Assembly: GCA_021740385.1 (NCBI GenBank)
Contig: JAIOZY010000027.1
Span: 1-60,818, forward strand
Direction of reading: 5' to 3'
Source of the DNA: Prolixibacteraceae bacterium
GTDB lineage: Bacteria; Bacteroidota; Bacteroidia; Bacteroidales; Prolixibacteraceae
Length of the DNA: 60,818 bases
Numbering within the stretch: the first letter of the stretch is position 1; every line of letters starts with the position of its first letter. The notes below the pieces were generated by a model, which was not told the DNA's origin, did no database searches, and saw nothing but the letters and a program-made list of their open reading frames with translations. Shown here piece by piece: positions 44,401-54,600 of the stretch. Made by a program: the position numbers and the translations under genes.

Positions 44401-44660
44401 AGGATGGTTCTTTCTTCAGGATTAGCAACCTGGCACTGGGTTACACACTTCCTTCATCGCTTACCTCAAAAATTGGAATATCGAAACTGAGGATTTACGT
44501 GGCCGTTGATAACCTCTATACCCTCACAAATTACAAAGGGATGGAGCCCGAAGTTGGCGGCGATTACTGGGGATACAGGGGACAACAATGGGCCGGTATC
44601 GACCGGGCTGTTTACCCGAAACCGAGAACCGTGTTAGGTGGTATCAATGTTAACTTTTAA
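41463..44660 (+). CDS. SusC/RagA-family TonB-dependent outer-membrane transporter
   Basis: The 1065-residue protein has a signal peptide (ending GYAQ, about residue 21), a carboxypeptidase-like regulatory domain (HTVTGTVTSADDNTPLPGVS), a TonB box region with EVVVVGYG, a plug domain (VIDGMRTDGIDWLDPQDIESI, then AAIYGTEGGNGVVLI) and a 22-strand barrel that ends GGINVNF. It imports oligosaccharides across the outer membrane with the partner SusD-like lid protein encoded 12 bases downstream. Neighbouring enzymes suggest beta-1,3-gluco-oligosaccharides as cargo. Confidence 0.95.
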   Translation: MKQKVLLLLMLSVLWGIGYAQQHTVTGTVTSADDNTPLPGVSIAVKGTTTGTITDIDGNYSIAVKDENATLMYVFVGMRTVEIPIAGQNQINVAMETDVMGVDEVVVVGYGVTKKSLVTGSIAKVDAEDIMQSRTTRVENALQGKTAGVLVQQSSGAPGAEQNIIIRGVGSDNAVRPIYVIDGMRTDGIDWLDPQDIESIEILKDAASAAIYGTEGGNGVVLITTKMGKGGKTNFSYDASYGIQSVVPGFSVMDTEEYLKYYRTAYVNDGRNKTWDDAVENYPDSDVNTDWLGAIFVNAPTQKHKISVDGGSDRSKYYFSVSYTDQDGIIGGGEKSNFTRYATKLNIDSKATDWMNVGMRMSYSQTRTRGIHQNDVFGSVTNNAVVLDPTTPVYYNDRSEYSDRDVENMSRVWGEEWYTNPSLYDENGYFGISQKVLNEIQNPVHQLHNDRDQSINNKLFGGIYGEINFFEGLKFRTNFDIDLAHNYNRGWNPRVYTNSMNSPSVRSRAFQEINMYFTWQWESYFTFNKEFGDHTIGAVLGTSAREYTHEYLGGDGENLKKESDNYAWIDYGLYIDTLNNTSWGGLGGWDRLASVFGRVSYSYKDKYMITSNFRRDGSSKFGPANKFGLFPSVSVGWVMSREDFFQVPAISFLKLRYSWGKNGNATSLGWDWRYLPTSSSGSYYYIDGNDQLLSIVEPTRLTNPEYQWEKTEQSDIGIDLGLFRNRLSFTADYYIKKSSDFLFEGSVPALAGNDPPTVNAGTIENRGIEFELGYNDKIGDLKINVQLTASHNKSEVTEITETISFITGGNVGTFGDSKRMEVGYEPWYFYGFKTDGLFQSEEEIEAYVNADGKKYQTSAAPGDVKYLDIAGTADSLGGGPDGLLTDADKTYLGSPYPKLLGGLNINLEYKGFDLNVATYGQYGNKVLMAVSVRDDLSNTNKPDFYINDAWISPEEPGTFPRPTVKDRNRNLSRVNDYMLQDGSFFRISNLALGYTLPSSLTSKIGISKLRIYVAVDNLYTLTNYKGMEPEVGGDYWGYRGQQWAGIDRAVYPKPRTVLGGINVNF

Positions 44661-44672
44661 AATTTTAGACCA

Positions 44673-46220
44673 ATGAAAAAAATTGTAATCAACATATTTT
44701 TCGTATTTGCCCTGCTGGCTATTACAACCAGTTGTGGCGAAGACTGGCTCGAGCTGGAACTGAAAGGATCGTTGCCTTTTGCCAGTGAAGCCATCGATAC
44801 CGATGAAAAAGCATTTGAAGTGCTTTGCGGTGCATACGACTTTCTGCAGGTGAAATACTATTCAGGCTGGAGCTCGTATTACCTGCTGGGCAACCTTGCA
44901 GCCGATGATGGTGTTCCGGTTGGTGGCGGATTTTCCGACCGACCCGAGTACTGGGATTTTCATGAATATGAAATCACCTCTGAAAACCCTGCACTACTTC
45001 AGTTTTGGAGGAGGAATTATTACGGTATATACCGTGCAAACATTGTATTGAACGATATTGAACTCGAAACCAGCGCCATGGATATGTACCGTGCCGAAGC
45101 AAAATTCCTGCGGGCTTACTTCTATTTTGAACTGGTTAAAACTTTTGGGAACATCGCTTTTTACACGGTAAACCTTTCACCTTCGGAGTACAGCCCTACC
45201 AATACCGCGCCGGAAGTGGTTTACGAACAAATTGAAAAAGATTTGCTCGAAGCCATTGAGGTGCTGCCAAACAAATCGCAGCAAACAACGGCCGAAATGA
45301 CCCGCGCAAGTAAAGGCGCAGCACAAGCCATGCTGGGGAAAGCTTATCTTTTCCAGAAGAAATACGATGAAGCTGCCGGTGTGTTAAAAACCCTGGTCGG
45401 ATCGGGTGAATACGACTTGTGCCCGGTTTACGACAGTATTTTCAAGAAAAGTGAAGAATTCGGGATCGAGTCGGTTTTCGAAGTTCCGTATGCATCATAC
45501 ATTCATGGTGACTTCTGGGCTAACGGACGCGAATCGGAAGGGAACATTGAAGTACAACTGACCGGCCCCCGCGAAACGGCTTTAACAGGGTTCGTAAATG
45601 CAGGCTGGGGCTTCGACATGATCGATTCAAGCCTTGTAGATGCCTGGGATGCAGCCGGCGACGAAGTGCGTAAATACGGCACCGGCCTGGGGCCTGAAAG
45701 TTTTCATGAATGGGTAACCATTAGTGCAACTCAAGTTGATGATAACGGTAACGGATTCCCTGACGATAAAGAGAAGGAAGAATGGACAGGCTGGTACCAG
45801 AAAAAGCGTTGCCCGTATGTTGGTTATAATGACCCGGGGCAATCGCCAATGGAGGCCACTTATGAAAACAACGAACGGGTAATCCGTTTTGCCGATGTGC
45901 TTTTGATGTATGCCGAAGCGTTAAACCAAAAAGGCTCACCCGACGACGGTACCGCACTTCAAATGGTTAACAGGGTACGCCAACGTGCCAAACTGGATCC
46001 TTTAAGCGGTATTTCAGGCAATGAGCTTTTTGAAGCCATTAAGCTTGAACGCCGCCTCGAACTGGGAGCAGAAGGGCAACGCTACTGGGACGTAGTGCGC
46101 TGGGGCGATGGTGCCAAAACATTTGGTTACCTTGGCTTTGTTGAAGGAACACACGAAATTTGGCCAATTCCCGAAAGCGAAATTGGTAAAACATCGCTTG
46201 TACAGAATAACGGTTATTAG
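44673..46220 (+). CDS. SusD/RagB-family glycan-binding lipoprotein
   Basis: The 515-residue surface lipoprotein has a signal with lipobox ITTSC (cysteine 21). The TPR-like SusD fold is shown by MYRAEAKFLRAYFYFELVKTFG, the middle ASKGAAQAMLGKAYLFQKKYDEA, and the C-terminal RFADVLLMYAEALNQKG plus LERRLELGAEGQRYWDVVRWG. It captures glycan and forms the lid of the SusC pore. It lies 12 bp after susC. Confidence 0.94.
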   Translation: MKKIVINIFFVFALLAITTSCGEDWLELELKGSLPFASEAIDTDEKAFEVLCGAYDFLQVKYYSGWSSYYLLGNLAADDGVPVGGGFSDRPEYWDFHEYEITSENPALLQFWRRNYYGIYRANIVLNDIELETSAMDMYRAEAKFLRAYFYFELVKTFGNIAFYTVNLSPSEYSPTNTAPEVVYEQIEKDLLEAIEVLPNKSQQTTAEMTRASKGAAQAMLGKAYLFQKKYDEAAGVLKTLVGSGEYDLCPVYDSIFKKSEEFGIESVFEVPYASYIHGDFWANGRESEGNIEVQLTGPRETALTGFVNAGWGFDMIDSSLVDAWDAAGDEVRKYGTGLGPESFHEWVTISATQVDDNGNGFPDDKEKEEWTGWYQKKRCPYVGYNDPGQSPMEATYENNERVIRFADVLLMYAEALNQKGSPDDGTALQMVNRVRQRAKLDPLSGISGNELFEAIKLERRLELGAEGQRYWDVVRWGDGAKTFGYLGFVEGTHEIWPIPESEIGKTSLVQNNGY

Positions 46221-46231
46221 TTAGATTTACG

Positions 46232-46273
46232 GGAACTTACAGTCAGGACAGCAATGTTTTGATTGTAAGTTCC
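46232..46273 (+). terminator. Hairpin between susD and the GH3 gene
   Basis: GGAACTTACA (46232-46241) pairs with TGTAAGTTCC (46264-46273), perfect over 10 bp, followed by TTTAATTT. It may terminate part of the transcription or protect the susCD transcript, which would explain higher susCD than enzyme expression. Confidence 0.5.
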
Positions 46274-46418
46274 TTTAATTTAATGTTCTAATGCATTTGT
46301 TGTCCATGATGGTTTTGGGAATAATGATGATTTATTTTCAAACTAAACTTTTCTAATGCTTCTTAATTACTTGTATGGCCCAAAACTGTCGGGAAGCATT
46401 TCATAATAACAAAAGGGG

Positions 46419-48674
46419 ATGAGGTATTTCAAAATAATCAAAAACGCTTTTTGCCTGGCTTTATTCATGGGTGTTGTTTTAACATCATGCCGTTCAGACG
46501 AAAATCAATATACTGACAATAAAAGGATTGAGGAGCTGTTAAGCCGGATGACCCTTGAAGAAAAAATTGGGCAGATGGTTCAGAAAAACGGGGGTTCGTT
46601 TTCCGACAGTCTTGTAAGGGCCGGAAGAATTGGTTCTGTTTTAAACGAAATTTCGGTCGAAAAACAAAACCGTATTCAGAAAATGGCCGTTGAGGAAAGC
46701 CGCTTGGGTATTCCCATTATTTTTGCGCGCGATGTAATCCACGGTTTTAAAACCATTATGCCCATCCCGCTTGCGCAGGCAGCAACCTGGAACCCGCAAA
46801 TTGTTGAAAAGGGGGCCCGGGTAGCTGCAACCGAAGCTGCTTCGAGCGGAATACGCTGGACTTTTTCACCCATGGTTGATGTTACACGCGACCCTCGATG
46901 GGGGCGCATTGCCGAAGGCTTTGGTGAAGATCCGTTCCTTACTTCAGAAATGGGTGCTGCCTTGGTTCGCGGATACCAGGGAGAAAACCTCAGCAATAAA
47001 ACATCAATTGCAGCTTGTGTAAAACACCTTGCCGCTTACGGCTGGGCCGAAGGTGGCCGCGATTACAACACAACCAACATTCCTGAGAACGATTTGCGCG
47101 ACATTGTCCTTCCACCGTTTAAACGTTGTGCCGATGAAGGTGCTTTGAGTATGATGACTTCGTTCAACGATATTAACGGGGTACCTGCTACCGGCAACAA
47201 ATTTCTTGTAAACGATATCCTGCGCGAGGAATGGGGCTATCAGGGATTGGTTGTCAGCGACTGGGTGTCTGTCATTCAGCTGATTACCCATGGTGTTGCT
47301 GCCGATGAAAAAATGTCGGCCCGCATGGCGGTTCATGCAACGGTCGATATGGAAATGGCCAGCACATCTTACGAAACGTATCTGAAAGAGCTGCTTCACG
47401 AAGGGGCAATATCGCAACAGCAAATTAATGATGCCGTACGCCGCATTTTAACGGTTAAATTCATACTTGGCTTGTTCGACGATCCGTATACCAATCCAAA
47501 CGATTTTCCGGAAATGCTGAATGAAAAACATTTGGCAGTTTCAAAAAAAGCGGCAACCGAAAGTGCCGTATTGCTCAAAAATGAAGGTTTACTGCCAATA
47601 TCAGAAGACATAAAAACCATTGCGGTTATTGGCCCGCTGGCCGATGCCCCGCACGATCAACTTGGAACATGGATTTTTGACGGTAACAAACAAAATTCGG
47701 TTACGCCACTCGAAGCCATAAAGAAAATGGCAAAAGCTAAGGGTATAAAGCTGTTGTATGAACAGGGCATGGAAATCAGCCGCTCAAAAGAAATTTCATC
47801 ACCCGGAAGAGTTCAGGCAATTGCAAAACAGGCCGACATCGTCCTGCTTTTCCTGGGCGAAGAATCGATCCTTTCGGGAGAATCGCATAGCCGTGCAAAC
47901 ATCGATTTGCCCGGGGCACAACAAGAATTGGTTAAACTTGCAGCAAAAAGCGGAAAACCCGTTGCAACAGTTATTATGGCCGGCCGGCCGTTAACGTTTG
48001 AACCGGTATTGGAATATACCGGGGCTGTACTTTATGCATGGCACTCCGGGACCATGACCGGTCCGGCATTGGCCGACCTTCTTTTTGGCCATGAATCACC
48101 TTCGGGAAAATTACCCGTAACATTTCCGCGGCACGTGGGGCAGATACCCATTTATTACAACCACCGCAATACCGGAAAACCGGCAACCAACGAAACATGG
48201 GAACGCATGGACGATATTCCCGTTGAAGCTCCGCAACTATCAATCGGTAACACCTCACATTATCTCGACTACGGTTTTGAACCCATGTACCCCTTTGGTT
48301 TTGGTTTATCATATACTAAATTTGAATATCAATCAATAGAAACCGATAAAAATGATTATTTTCAAACCGATACCATTCGGGTTTCGATAAAACTGAAAAA
48401 TACCGGCGATTATGATGCAGCAGAAGTTGTACAGTTGTATATTCACGACAAAGTTGCCAGCAGGGCGCCGGTAATGAAACAACTCAAAGCTTTCGAAAAA
48501 GTATTCTTTAAAACAGGTGAGCAAAAAACGGTTGAATTTGAATTGCCGGTTTCTGCTCTTGGTTTCCATAACCTCGAAATGGATTATGTTGTTGAACCCG
48601 GTGAATTTATAATTATGGCCGGTGGAAGTTCAGAAACAAAGTTAGATACAGAAATTGTTATTGAGAAGAACTAA
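46419..48674 (+). CDS. GH3 beta-glucosidase lipoprotein
   Basis: The 751-residue product has a lipoprotein signal (VVLTSC, cysteine 24). It is a GH3 enzyme with the N-terminal barrel holding the nucleophile D281 in GLVVSDW, the KHLAAYGWAEGG substrate loop, the C-terminal sandwich domain (VLLFLGEESILSGESHSRA), and a fibronectin-like tail (VVQLYIHDKVASRAPVMKQL). It removes terminal beta-glucosyl residues from oligosaccharides in the periplasm or at the surface. Its stop at 48674 lies 10 bases before the MFS start. Confidence 0.93.
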   Translation: MRYFKIIKNAFCLALFMGVVLTSCRSDENQYTDNKRIEELLSRMTLEEKIGQMVQKNGGSFSDSLVRAGRIGSVLNEISVEKQNRIQKMAVEESRLGIPIIFARDVIHGFKTIMPIPLAQAATWNPQIVEKGARVAATEAASSGIRWTFSPMVDVTRDPRWGRIAEGFGEDPFLTSEMGAALVRGYQGENLSNKTSIAACVKHLAAYGWAEGGRDYNTTNIPENDLRDIVLPPFKRCADEGALSMMTSFNDINGVPATGNKFLVNDILREEWGYQGLVVSDWVSVIQLITHGVAADEKMSARMAVHATVDMEMASTSYETYLKELLHEGAISQQQINDAVRRILTVKFILGLFDDPYTNPNDFPEMLNEKHLAVSKKAATESAVLLKNEGLLPISEDIKTIAVIGPLADAPHDQLGTWIFDGNKQNSVTPLEAIKKMAKAKGIKLLYEQGMEISRSKEISSPGRVQAIAKQADIVLLFLGEESILSGESHSRANIDLPGAQQELVKLAAKSGKPVATVIMAGRPLTFEPVLEYTGAVLYAWHSGTMTGPALADLLFGHESPSGKLPVTFPRHVGQIPIYYNHRNTGKPATNETWERMDDIPVEAPQLSIGNTSHYLDYGFEPMYPFGFGLSYTKFEYQSIETDKNDYFQTDTIRVSIKLKNTGDYDAAEVVQLYIHDKVASRAPVMKQLKAFEKVFFKTGEQKTVEFELPVSALGFHNLEMDYVVEPGEFIIMAGGSSETKLDTEIVIEKN

Positions 48675-48684
48675 AATTTATAAA

Positions 48685-50262
48685 ATGGGGAAAAAGGGAT
48701 TTGTTACAAAAGTCTCATTAATTGTTGCCCTTGGCGGCTTCCTAATGGGTTTCGATGCATCGGTAATTTCAGGGGTTATTAAATTTATTGAGCCCGAGTT
48801 TGGCCTTTCAAAAATTCAGTTGGGTTGGGCTGTAAGTTGCTTAACGCTCACATCAACACTGGCCATGATGGTTGCAGGGCCAATAAGCGATAAATATGGA
48901 AGAAAGCTTGTGCTGAAATACGCCGCGGTTTTGTATGCCATTTCGGCTATATCATCAGCTATGGCGCCTTCGTTTACCATTTTGGTTATTGCCCGCATGA
49001 TTGGAGGCTTGGGAGTAGGTGCTTCGTTAATTGTTGCGCCTATGTACATTGCCGAAATATCGCCTGCGAATATGCGTGGACGCATGGTTTCGTTTAACCA
49101 GCTAAACATTGTAATCGGGATATCGGTTGCTTTTTTTACCAATTACCTCATTCTTCAGTTGGGAAAGAGTACCGGTGGTTTTTCCGAAGCCCTGGGTTTT
49201 GCTGAGCATAACTGGCGATGGATGCTGGGCCTGGAAACCCTGCCGGCTGTTCTTTATTTTGCTTTTCTGTTTGCCGTGCCCCGTAGCCCGAGGTGGTTGG
49301 CTATGAGAGGGGATGAAAACGTTGCCCTTGCTATTCTCGCCAAGGCAAACGGTGACGAAAAAGCAAAAAACGTTATGGCTGATATTAAGGAAAGTCTTGC
49401 CAAAGATGTGAATAAGAAGAAAGCACGTTTAAGCGAACTGTTCAAGCCTGCTCTTAAATTGGTGCTGTTAATCGGGATTGTTATTGCTATTCTACAACAA
49501 ATAACCGGTATTAATGCCGTGTTCTTTTATGCCCCCATGATTTTTGAGCAAACCGGCATTGGTACCGATGCCTCGTTTTCGCAGGCCATACTTGTTGGCT
49601 TAACAAACTTGGTATTTACCATACTGGCCATTTGGCTTATTGACAAAATCGGGCGAAAAATATTGCTCATAATCGGGTTCTCGGGCATTTTTATTACCAT
49701 GTCGTTATTAGCTTATGCCTTCAGTGCTGCTACCTATCAAATCGATATGAATGCAATAAGCAGCATTGTTGCCCAGGTACCTAATGCCGACTGGAGTTCT
49801 GTGCAGGGTGTGGTTTTTAATAGCGATATAGAATTCCGGGGGGCAGTGGAAGGACTGCTTGGTTCCGATATGGCTAATGTCCATCTTACCAATTTGGTAA
49901 ACGGTTCAATTCAGATCAACTCGTGGTTGGTACTTATTGCCATCATCGGTTTTGTTGCCTCGTTTGCGATATCGGTAGGACCGGTTATGTGGGTGCTCTT
50001 TTCCGAACTTTTTCCCAACCGGGTGCGCGGATTGGCTATATCGTTTGCCGGTTTTATCAATTCAGCCATAAGTTTTAGCGTTCAACTGGTGTTCCCCTGG
50101 GAACTTCAAAACCTTGGCAACACGGGCACATTCCTGATATTTGGCATTTTTGGCGTTATCGGGCTGGTTTTTGTCCTTATCTTTTTGCCCGAAACAAAGG
50201 GTAAATCACTCGAAGAACTCGAGATATTTCTTGTTAATACAAATCAATCAAAAAAATCATAA
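48685..50262 (+). CDS. Sugar-porter family MFS transporter
   Basis: This is a 525-residue inner-membrane symporter with 12 hydrophobic segments. Sugar-porter signatures are present: DKYGRK in the loop between helices 2 and 3, RSPRWL before the central loop, and the C-terminal PETKGKSLEELE. An extra segment of about 60 residues with low hydrophobicity lies in the second half (around residues 355-415). It would bring monosaccharides or short oligosaccharides into the cytoplasm, feeding the phosphorylase encoded downstream. ATG 48685 gives MGKKGFVTKVSL; an upstream ATG at 48655 overlaps the GH3 gene. Confidence 0.9.
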   Translation: MGKKGFVTKVSLIVALGGFLMGFDASVISGVIKFIEPEFGLSKIQLGWAVSCLTLTSTLAMMVAGPISDKYGRKLVLKYAAVLYAISAISSAMAPSFTILVIARMIGGLGVGASLIVAPMYIAEISPANMRGRMVSFNQLNIVIGISVAFFTNYLILQLGKSTGGFSEALGFAEHNWRWMLGLETLPAVLYFAFLFAVPRSPRWLAMRGDENVALAILAKANGDEKAKNVMADIKESLAKDVNKKKARLSELFKPALKLVLLIGIVIAILQQITGINAVFFYAPMIFEQTGIGTDASFSQAILVGLTNLVFTILAIWLIDKIGRKILLIIGFSGIFITMSLLAYAFSAATYQIDMNAISSIVAQVPNADWSSVQGVVFNSDIEFRGAVEGLLGSDMANVHLTNLVNGSIQINSWLVLIAIIGFVASFAISVGPVMWVLFSELFPNRVRGLAISFAGFINSAISFSVQLVFPWELQNLGNTGTFLIFGIFGVIGLVFVLIFLPETKGKSLEELEIFLVNTNQSKKS

Positions 50263-50265
50263 ACC

Positions 50266-51570
50266 ATGAAATACCTGATTTTTATAGTAAGCATCGTTTT
50301 ATTTATGGGATGTTCAAACGAAAACAAACCGGCAAAAGTGAAAGTGGTTGAGAAAGACGGCAAATACCGCTTGTATGTAAACGGCAAAGAATTCTACATT
50401 ATGGGTGCCGGATGTGAGTTTGGCGACATTGAAAAGCTGGCTGAACACGGGGCAAATTCTTTCCGTACCTGGCGTACCGACAATGGACGGCAAACCGGGC
50501 AGGAAGTGCTCGACCGAGCCCACGAAAACGGCCTCATGGTCATGATGGGCCTCGATGTTTACCGCGAACGGCACGGGTTCGATTACAACGATGAAGCTGC
50601 AGTGAAAAGGCAATTTGATAAGCTGAAAGAAGAAGTGATAAAATACAAAGACCATCCCGCGCTTTTGGCCTGGGGAATTGGCAACGAGTTAAACCTGGGG
50701 GCAAAAAACATGAAGGTTTGGGATGCCGTAAACGACATTGCCAAAATGATACACGAAGTTGATCCCAACCATCCGGCAACCACCATGCTGGCCGGAATTG
50801 GTAAAAAGGAAATCGACTACTTCAAAGAAAACTGCCCCGATCTCGACTTTGTTTGTGTTCAAATGTATGCCGATATCGAAAACCTTCCCAAACGCCTTGA
50901 CGATGCCGGGTACGATGGCCCTTATGTGGTTACGGAATGGGGCGCTACCGGACACTGGGAAGTGCCACCTACCGAATGGGGCGCTGCTGTGGAACAAACC
51001 AGCCAGGAAAAACGCGACGCTTACCTGCGCCGCTACGAAATGGCCATAGCCGCCGATGAAGATAAGTGTATGGGTTCGTACGCTTTCTTGTGGGGGCAAA
51101 AACAGGAACGCACTCCCACCTGGTACGGCATGTTCCTCGAAAACGGGCATGCCACCGAATCGGTCGATGCCATGCATAAAATTTGGACAGGCGAATGGCC
51201 CGAAAACCGCTGTCCAACGCTTGATTCGTTGCGTTTAAACGGACAGAAAATATACGATCAGGTATACCTCAACACAGGCGAAACGTTCAGTGCCCTTGTT
51301 GCTGCACGCGATTTTGAAAACGAACCCCTTTCATACCGCTGGGAACTGCTGCCCGAAAGTGACGACCTTAAATGGGGGGGTGACCACGAAAGCAGGCCAC
51401 CAACACTTTTCAACGTTAATGACGATGCTTCAATGGTTTTTGAAGCACCACAGGAACCCGGTGCATACAGGTTATTTGTTTATGTAACCGATGGTAATGA
51501 GCACTCGGCTAACGCTAATTTTCCGTTTTTTGTGAAAGCCTCCCCTAACCCCTCCAAAGGAGGGGAATAA
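50266..51570 (+). CDS. GH158-like endo-beta-1,3-glucanase lipoprotein (clan A)
   Basis: The 434-residue product has a lipoprotein signal (LFMGC, cysteine 16), a TIM barrel of about 320 residues and an Ig-like C-terminal domain (SYRWELLPE...YRLFVYVTDG). The acid/base Glu is E141 in GIGNELN and the nucleophile E224 in VVTEWG. The spacing of 83 residues and the two-domain layout agree with what I recall for GH158 enzymes of Bacteroides beta-1,3-glucan loci. GH2 barrel proteins are the alternative. The final residues SPNPSKGGE come from a REP-like palindrome that supplies the stop. The gene starts 3 bases after the MFS stop. Confidence 0.72.
   Translation: MKYLIFIVSIVLFMGCSNENKPAKVKVVEKDGKYRLYVNGKEFYIMGAGCEFGDIEKLAEHGANSFRTWRTDNGRQTGQEVLDRAHENGLMVMMGLDVYRERHGFDYNDEAAVKRQFDKLKEEVIKYKDHPALLAWGIGNELNLGAKNMKVWDAVNDIAKMIHEVDPNHPATTMLAGIGKKEIDYFKENCPDLDFVCVQMYADIENLPKRLDDAGYDGPYVVTEWGATGHWEVPPTEWGAAVEQTSQEKRDAYLRRYEMAIAADEDKCMGSYAFLWGQKQERTPTWYGMFLENGHATESVDAMHKIWTGEWPENRCPTLDSLRLNGQKIYDQVYLNTGETFSALVAARDFENEPLSYRWELLPESDDLKWGGDHESRPPTLFNVNDDASMVFEAPQEPGAYRLFVYVTDGNEHSANANFPFFVKASPNPSKGGE
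51549..51565. repeat. REP-like palindrome at the 3' end of the GH158-like gene
   Basis: CCCCTCC (51549-51555) pairs with GGAGGGG (51559-51565) around AAA. The dispersed CCTAACCCCTCCAAAGGAGG-type element overlaps the coding end and encodes SPNPSKGGE before the TAA. Confidence 0.6.
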
Positions 51571-51643
51571 GTGTAAATATACCACAGGTACATTCGGAAA
51601 AATATTTACAAAATTATTGCTTTCGGGTTAAATCTTAAATTAA

Positions 51644-54600
51644 GTGAAAAAAAACATATACATCGGAACAGGTCTTCAGCAAAAAAATAATGGGGAAGTT
51701 AAAGGTGAGCTGACTGAAATTGCAGGGGAAGTTTATTACGTTATTCATAATTATAACCAGATGAATCCTTTCTTCATAACGGTTGTCAGTGATTCAAACC
51801 ACTGGATGTATTTGTCGTCAAACGGAAGCCTTACTGCCGGCCGGGCAAATCCCGATCAGGCTTTATTCCCGTATTATACCGATGACAAAATTCACGATTC
51901 GGAGGGTGTAACAGGCCCCAAAACAATCGTGTTTGCAACACACAACAACAAAACCTATCTGTGGGAACCGTTCCTGAAAAACAACCGGGGAACTTACAAC
52001 ATTGAACGGAATTTGTACAAAAAATGCACAGGCAATGCCATCATTTTTGAAGAGCTCAATCTTGATTTAAACCTTACTTTTCGCTACAGTTGGGGCAACA
52101 GTGAGAAATTTGGCTGGGTACGTGAAAGCTCCCTGCACAACAACGGCGGGCCTTGTCGGATTAAAATTGCCGATGGTTTGCAGAACATTCTGCCCTGGGG
52201 GATAAACCGAAATATGCAAGACACGAAAAGTACCCTGGTTGATGCGTATAAAAAAAGCGAATTGCTTAACGGCACCTCTCTTGCCTTGTTTCGACTTAGC
52301 TCAATTCCTGTAGATAAAGCTGAACCCAGCGAAGCGCTGAAAACAAACACCGTTTGGAGCGTCGGCCTCGACAATCCCAAATACCTGCTCAGCAACCTTC
52401 AGTTAACCGGTTTTTTGCAGGGAAAGGCAGTTCAAAGCGAAAACGAAAAACGGGGAATAAAAGGCGCATACTTTGTACAATCAGAATTCGAACTCAACGA
52501 AAAGAAAGAGAAAAAATGGGTAATGGTTGCCGAAGTTGCCCGCGATGCCCCATCGGTTGTTGAAAACCTTGAAATGCTGAAGGATGAAAAAACATTGCTT
52601 CAAAACCTGGAAAATGATATTGAGCGGGGTACAAAAGCATTGGAAACACTTGTGGCCAGGGCCGACGGCCTTCAACTTACCGGTGACCAGATAAATGAAA
52701 AAAGGCATTTTTCAAACACCTTGTTTAATATTATGCGGGGAGGCATTCCCCAAAACGGTTATGCCATTGAAAAAGCCGATTTTGAAAAACACCTGGTACA
52801 TTTCAACAAACCCCTTGCCCATCAGGTTAAAAGCTGGTTAAATTCCTTGCCTGAAAAAATCAGATATACCGAATTACTCGACAAAGCTGTGGAAAACGGA
52901 AATAACGATCTGATCAGGCTTTCGCTCGAATATCTTCCGTTGATGTTCAGCCGACGGCATGGCGACCCGAGCCGCCCGTGGAACATTTTCGACATAAAAC
53001 TGAAAAACGATGATGGGAGTCCATCGCTATATTACCAGGGCAACTGGCGCGATATTTTTCAAAACTGGGAAGCCCTGGCCAAGTCGTACCCGGTATACGT
53101 GCGTGGAATGATTGCCAAATTTCTGAATGCTTCAACCATCGACGGTTATAACCCATACCGCATTACCCGCGACGGTATCGACTGGGAAATGCCCGACCCC
53201 TCGGACCCCTGGGCAAACATTGGGTACTGGGGCGACCACCAGGTCATTTACCTCGAAAAGCTGCTCGAACTTTCGGAACGCTTTTTCCCGGGCCAGCTCG
53301 AAAACTGGATGAACCAATCGATTTTTACTTATGCTAACGTTCCATACGAACATAAACCGTATGAGCAATTGTTAGACGATCCGCGCGACACCATTATTTT
53401 TAATGCCAAAAAGCATAAAGAAATTGAAAAGCGGGTTGAAGAAACCGGTGCCGATGGGAAACTTGTTATGTTGGGTAACAAAGTTCTGAAAGTGAATTTC
53501 ACCGAAAAAGCCCTGGTGCCGGTGCTTTCAAAAATCAGCAATTTTGTAGCGGGAGCAGGTATATGGATGAATACCCAACGGCCCGAGTGGAATGACGCCA
53601 ACAATGCCCTTGTGGGTTATGGCACATCAATGGTGACCCTGTATTATATGCGCCGATACGTTCGTTTTCTCATCCATTTGTTTCAAAAATCGAAAGGGCA
53701 AAATTGGCATATTCACTCCGAGGTATTGGATTTATTTACCGATTTAAACCGTGTTTTAACACAAAACCTGCATTTGGTAAAAGGTGATATAAATGGCCGG
53801 AAGCAAAAACAATTGCTCGACCAGCTTGGCCGTGCGGGAAGTATTTTCCGGAAAAAAGTATATGCCGGGTTAGATGGGAAAACCGGGCTGCTCAATAAGC
53901 AGGAAGTAATTGCTTTTCTTAATACAACCGTGCAATTTATCGATCACAGCATTGCATCGAACAAACGCCCCGATGGTTTGTATCATGCCTACAACCTGAT
54001 TTCTTTTAAAGGTGAAGAAATCGTGGTACGACATTTAAGCGAAATGCTCGAAGGGCAGGTGGCCGTTTTAAGTTCCGGTTTGCTGAATGCTGAAAAAACC
54101 GATGACCTGTTGAAAGCATTGCGCGAAAGTAATCTGTACCGATTCGATCAACGGTCGTACATGCTTTATCCCAATAAAAAACTGCCGGGTTTCCTCGAAA
54201 AAAATATTCTGGATCCCGACCGTGTAAAACAATCGAAATTGCTTTCAAGCCTCATCAGCGATGGGGATGCCAGCATTGTTGTCAGGGATGTTCAGGGCGA
54301 TATCCATTTTAACGGGTCGATAAACAATGCCCAAACGCTGAAAAATGCGCTGAATAAATTGCCCGAAAAATACCATCGTTTGGTAAACGAAGAAGAGACA
54401 CTGGTATCGGATATTTATGAAGAAGTGTTCGATCATCAATCATTTACCGGACGCTCCGGTTCGTTTTACAAGTACGAAGGCCTGGGCTGCATATACTGGC
54501 ACATGGTATCCAAATTGTTACTCGCTGCAGGCGAAAACATTCGCTCAGCACAAAAAAGCAAGGCAAAAAAGGCACTCATTGAAAAACTGGAAAAACATTA

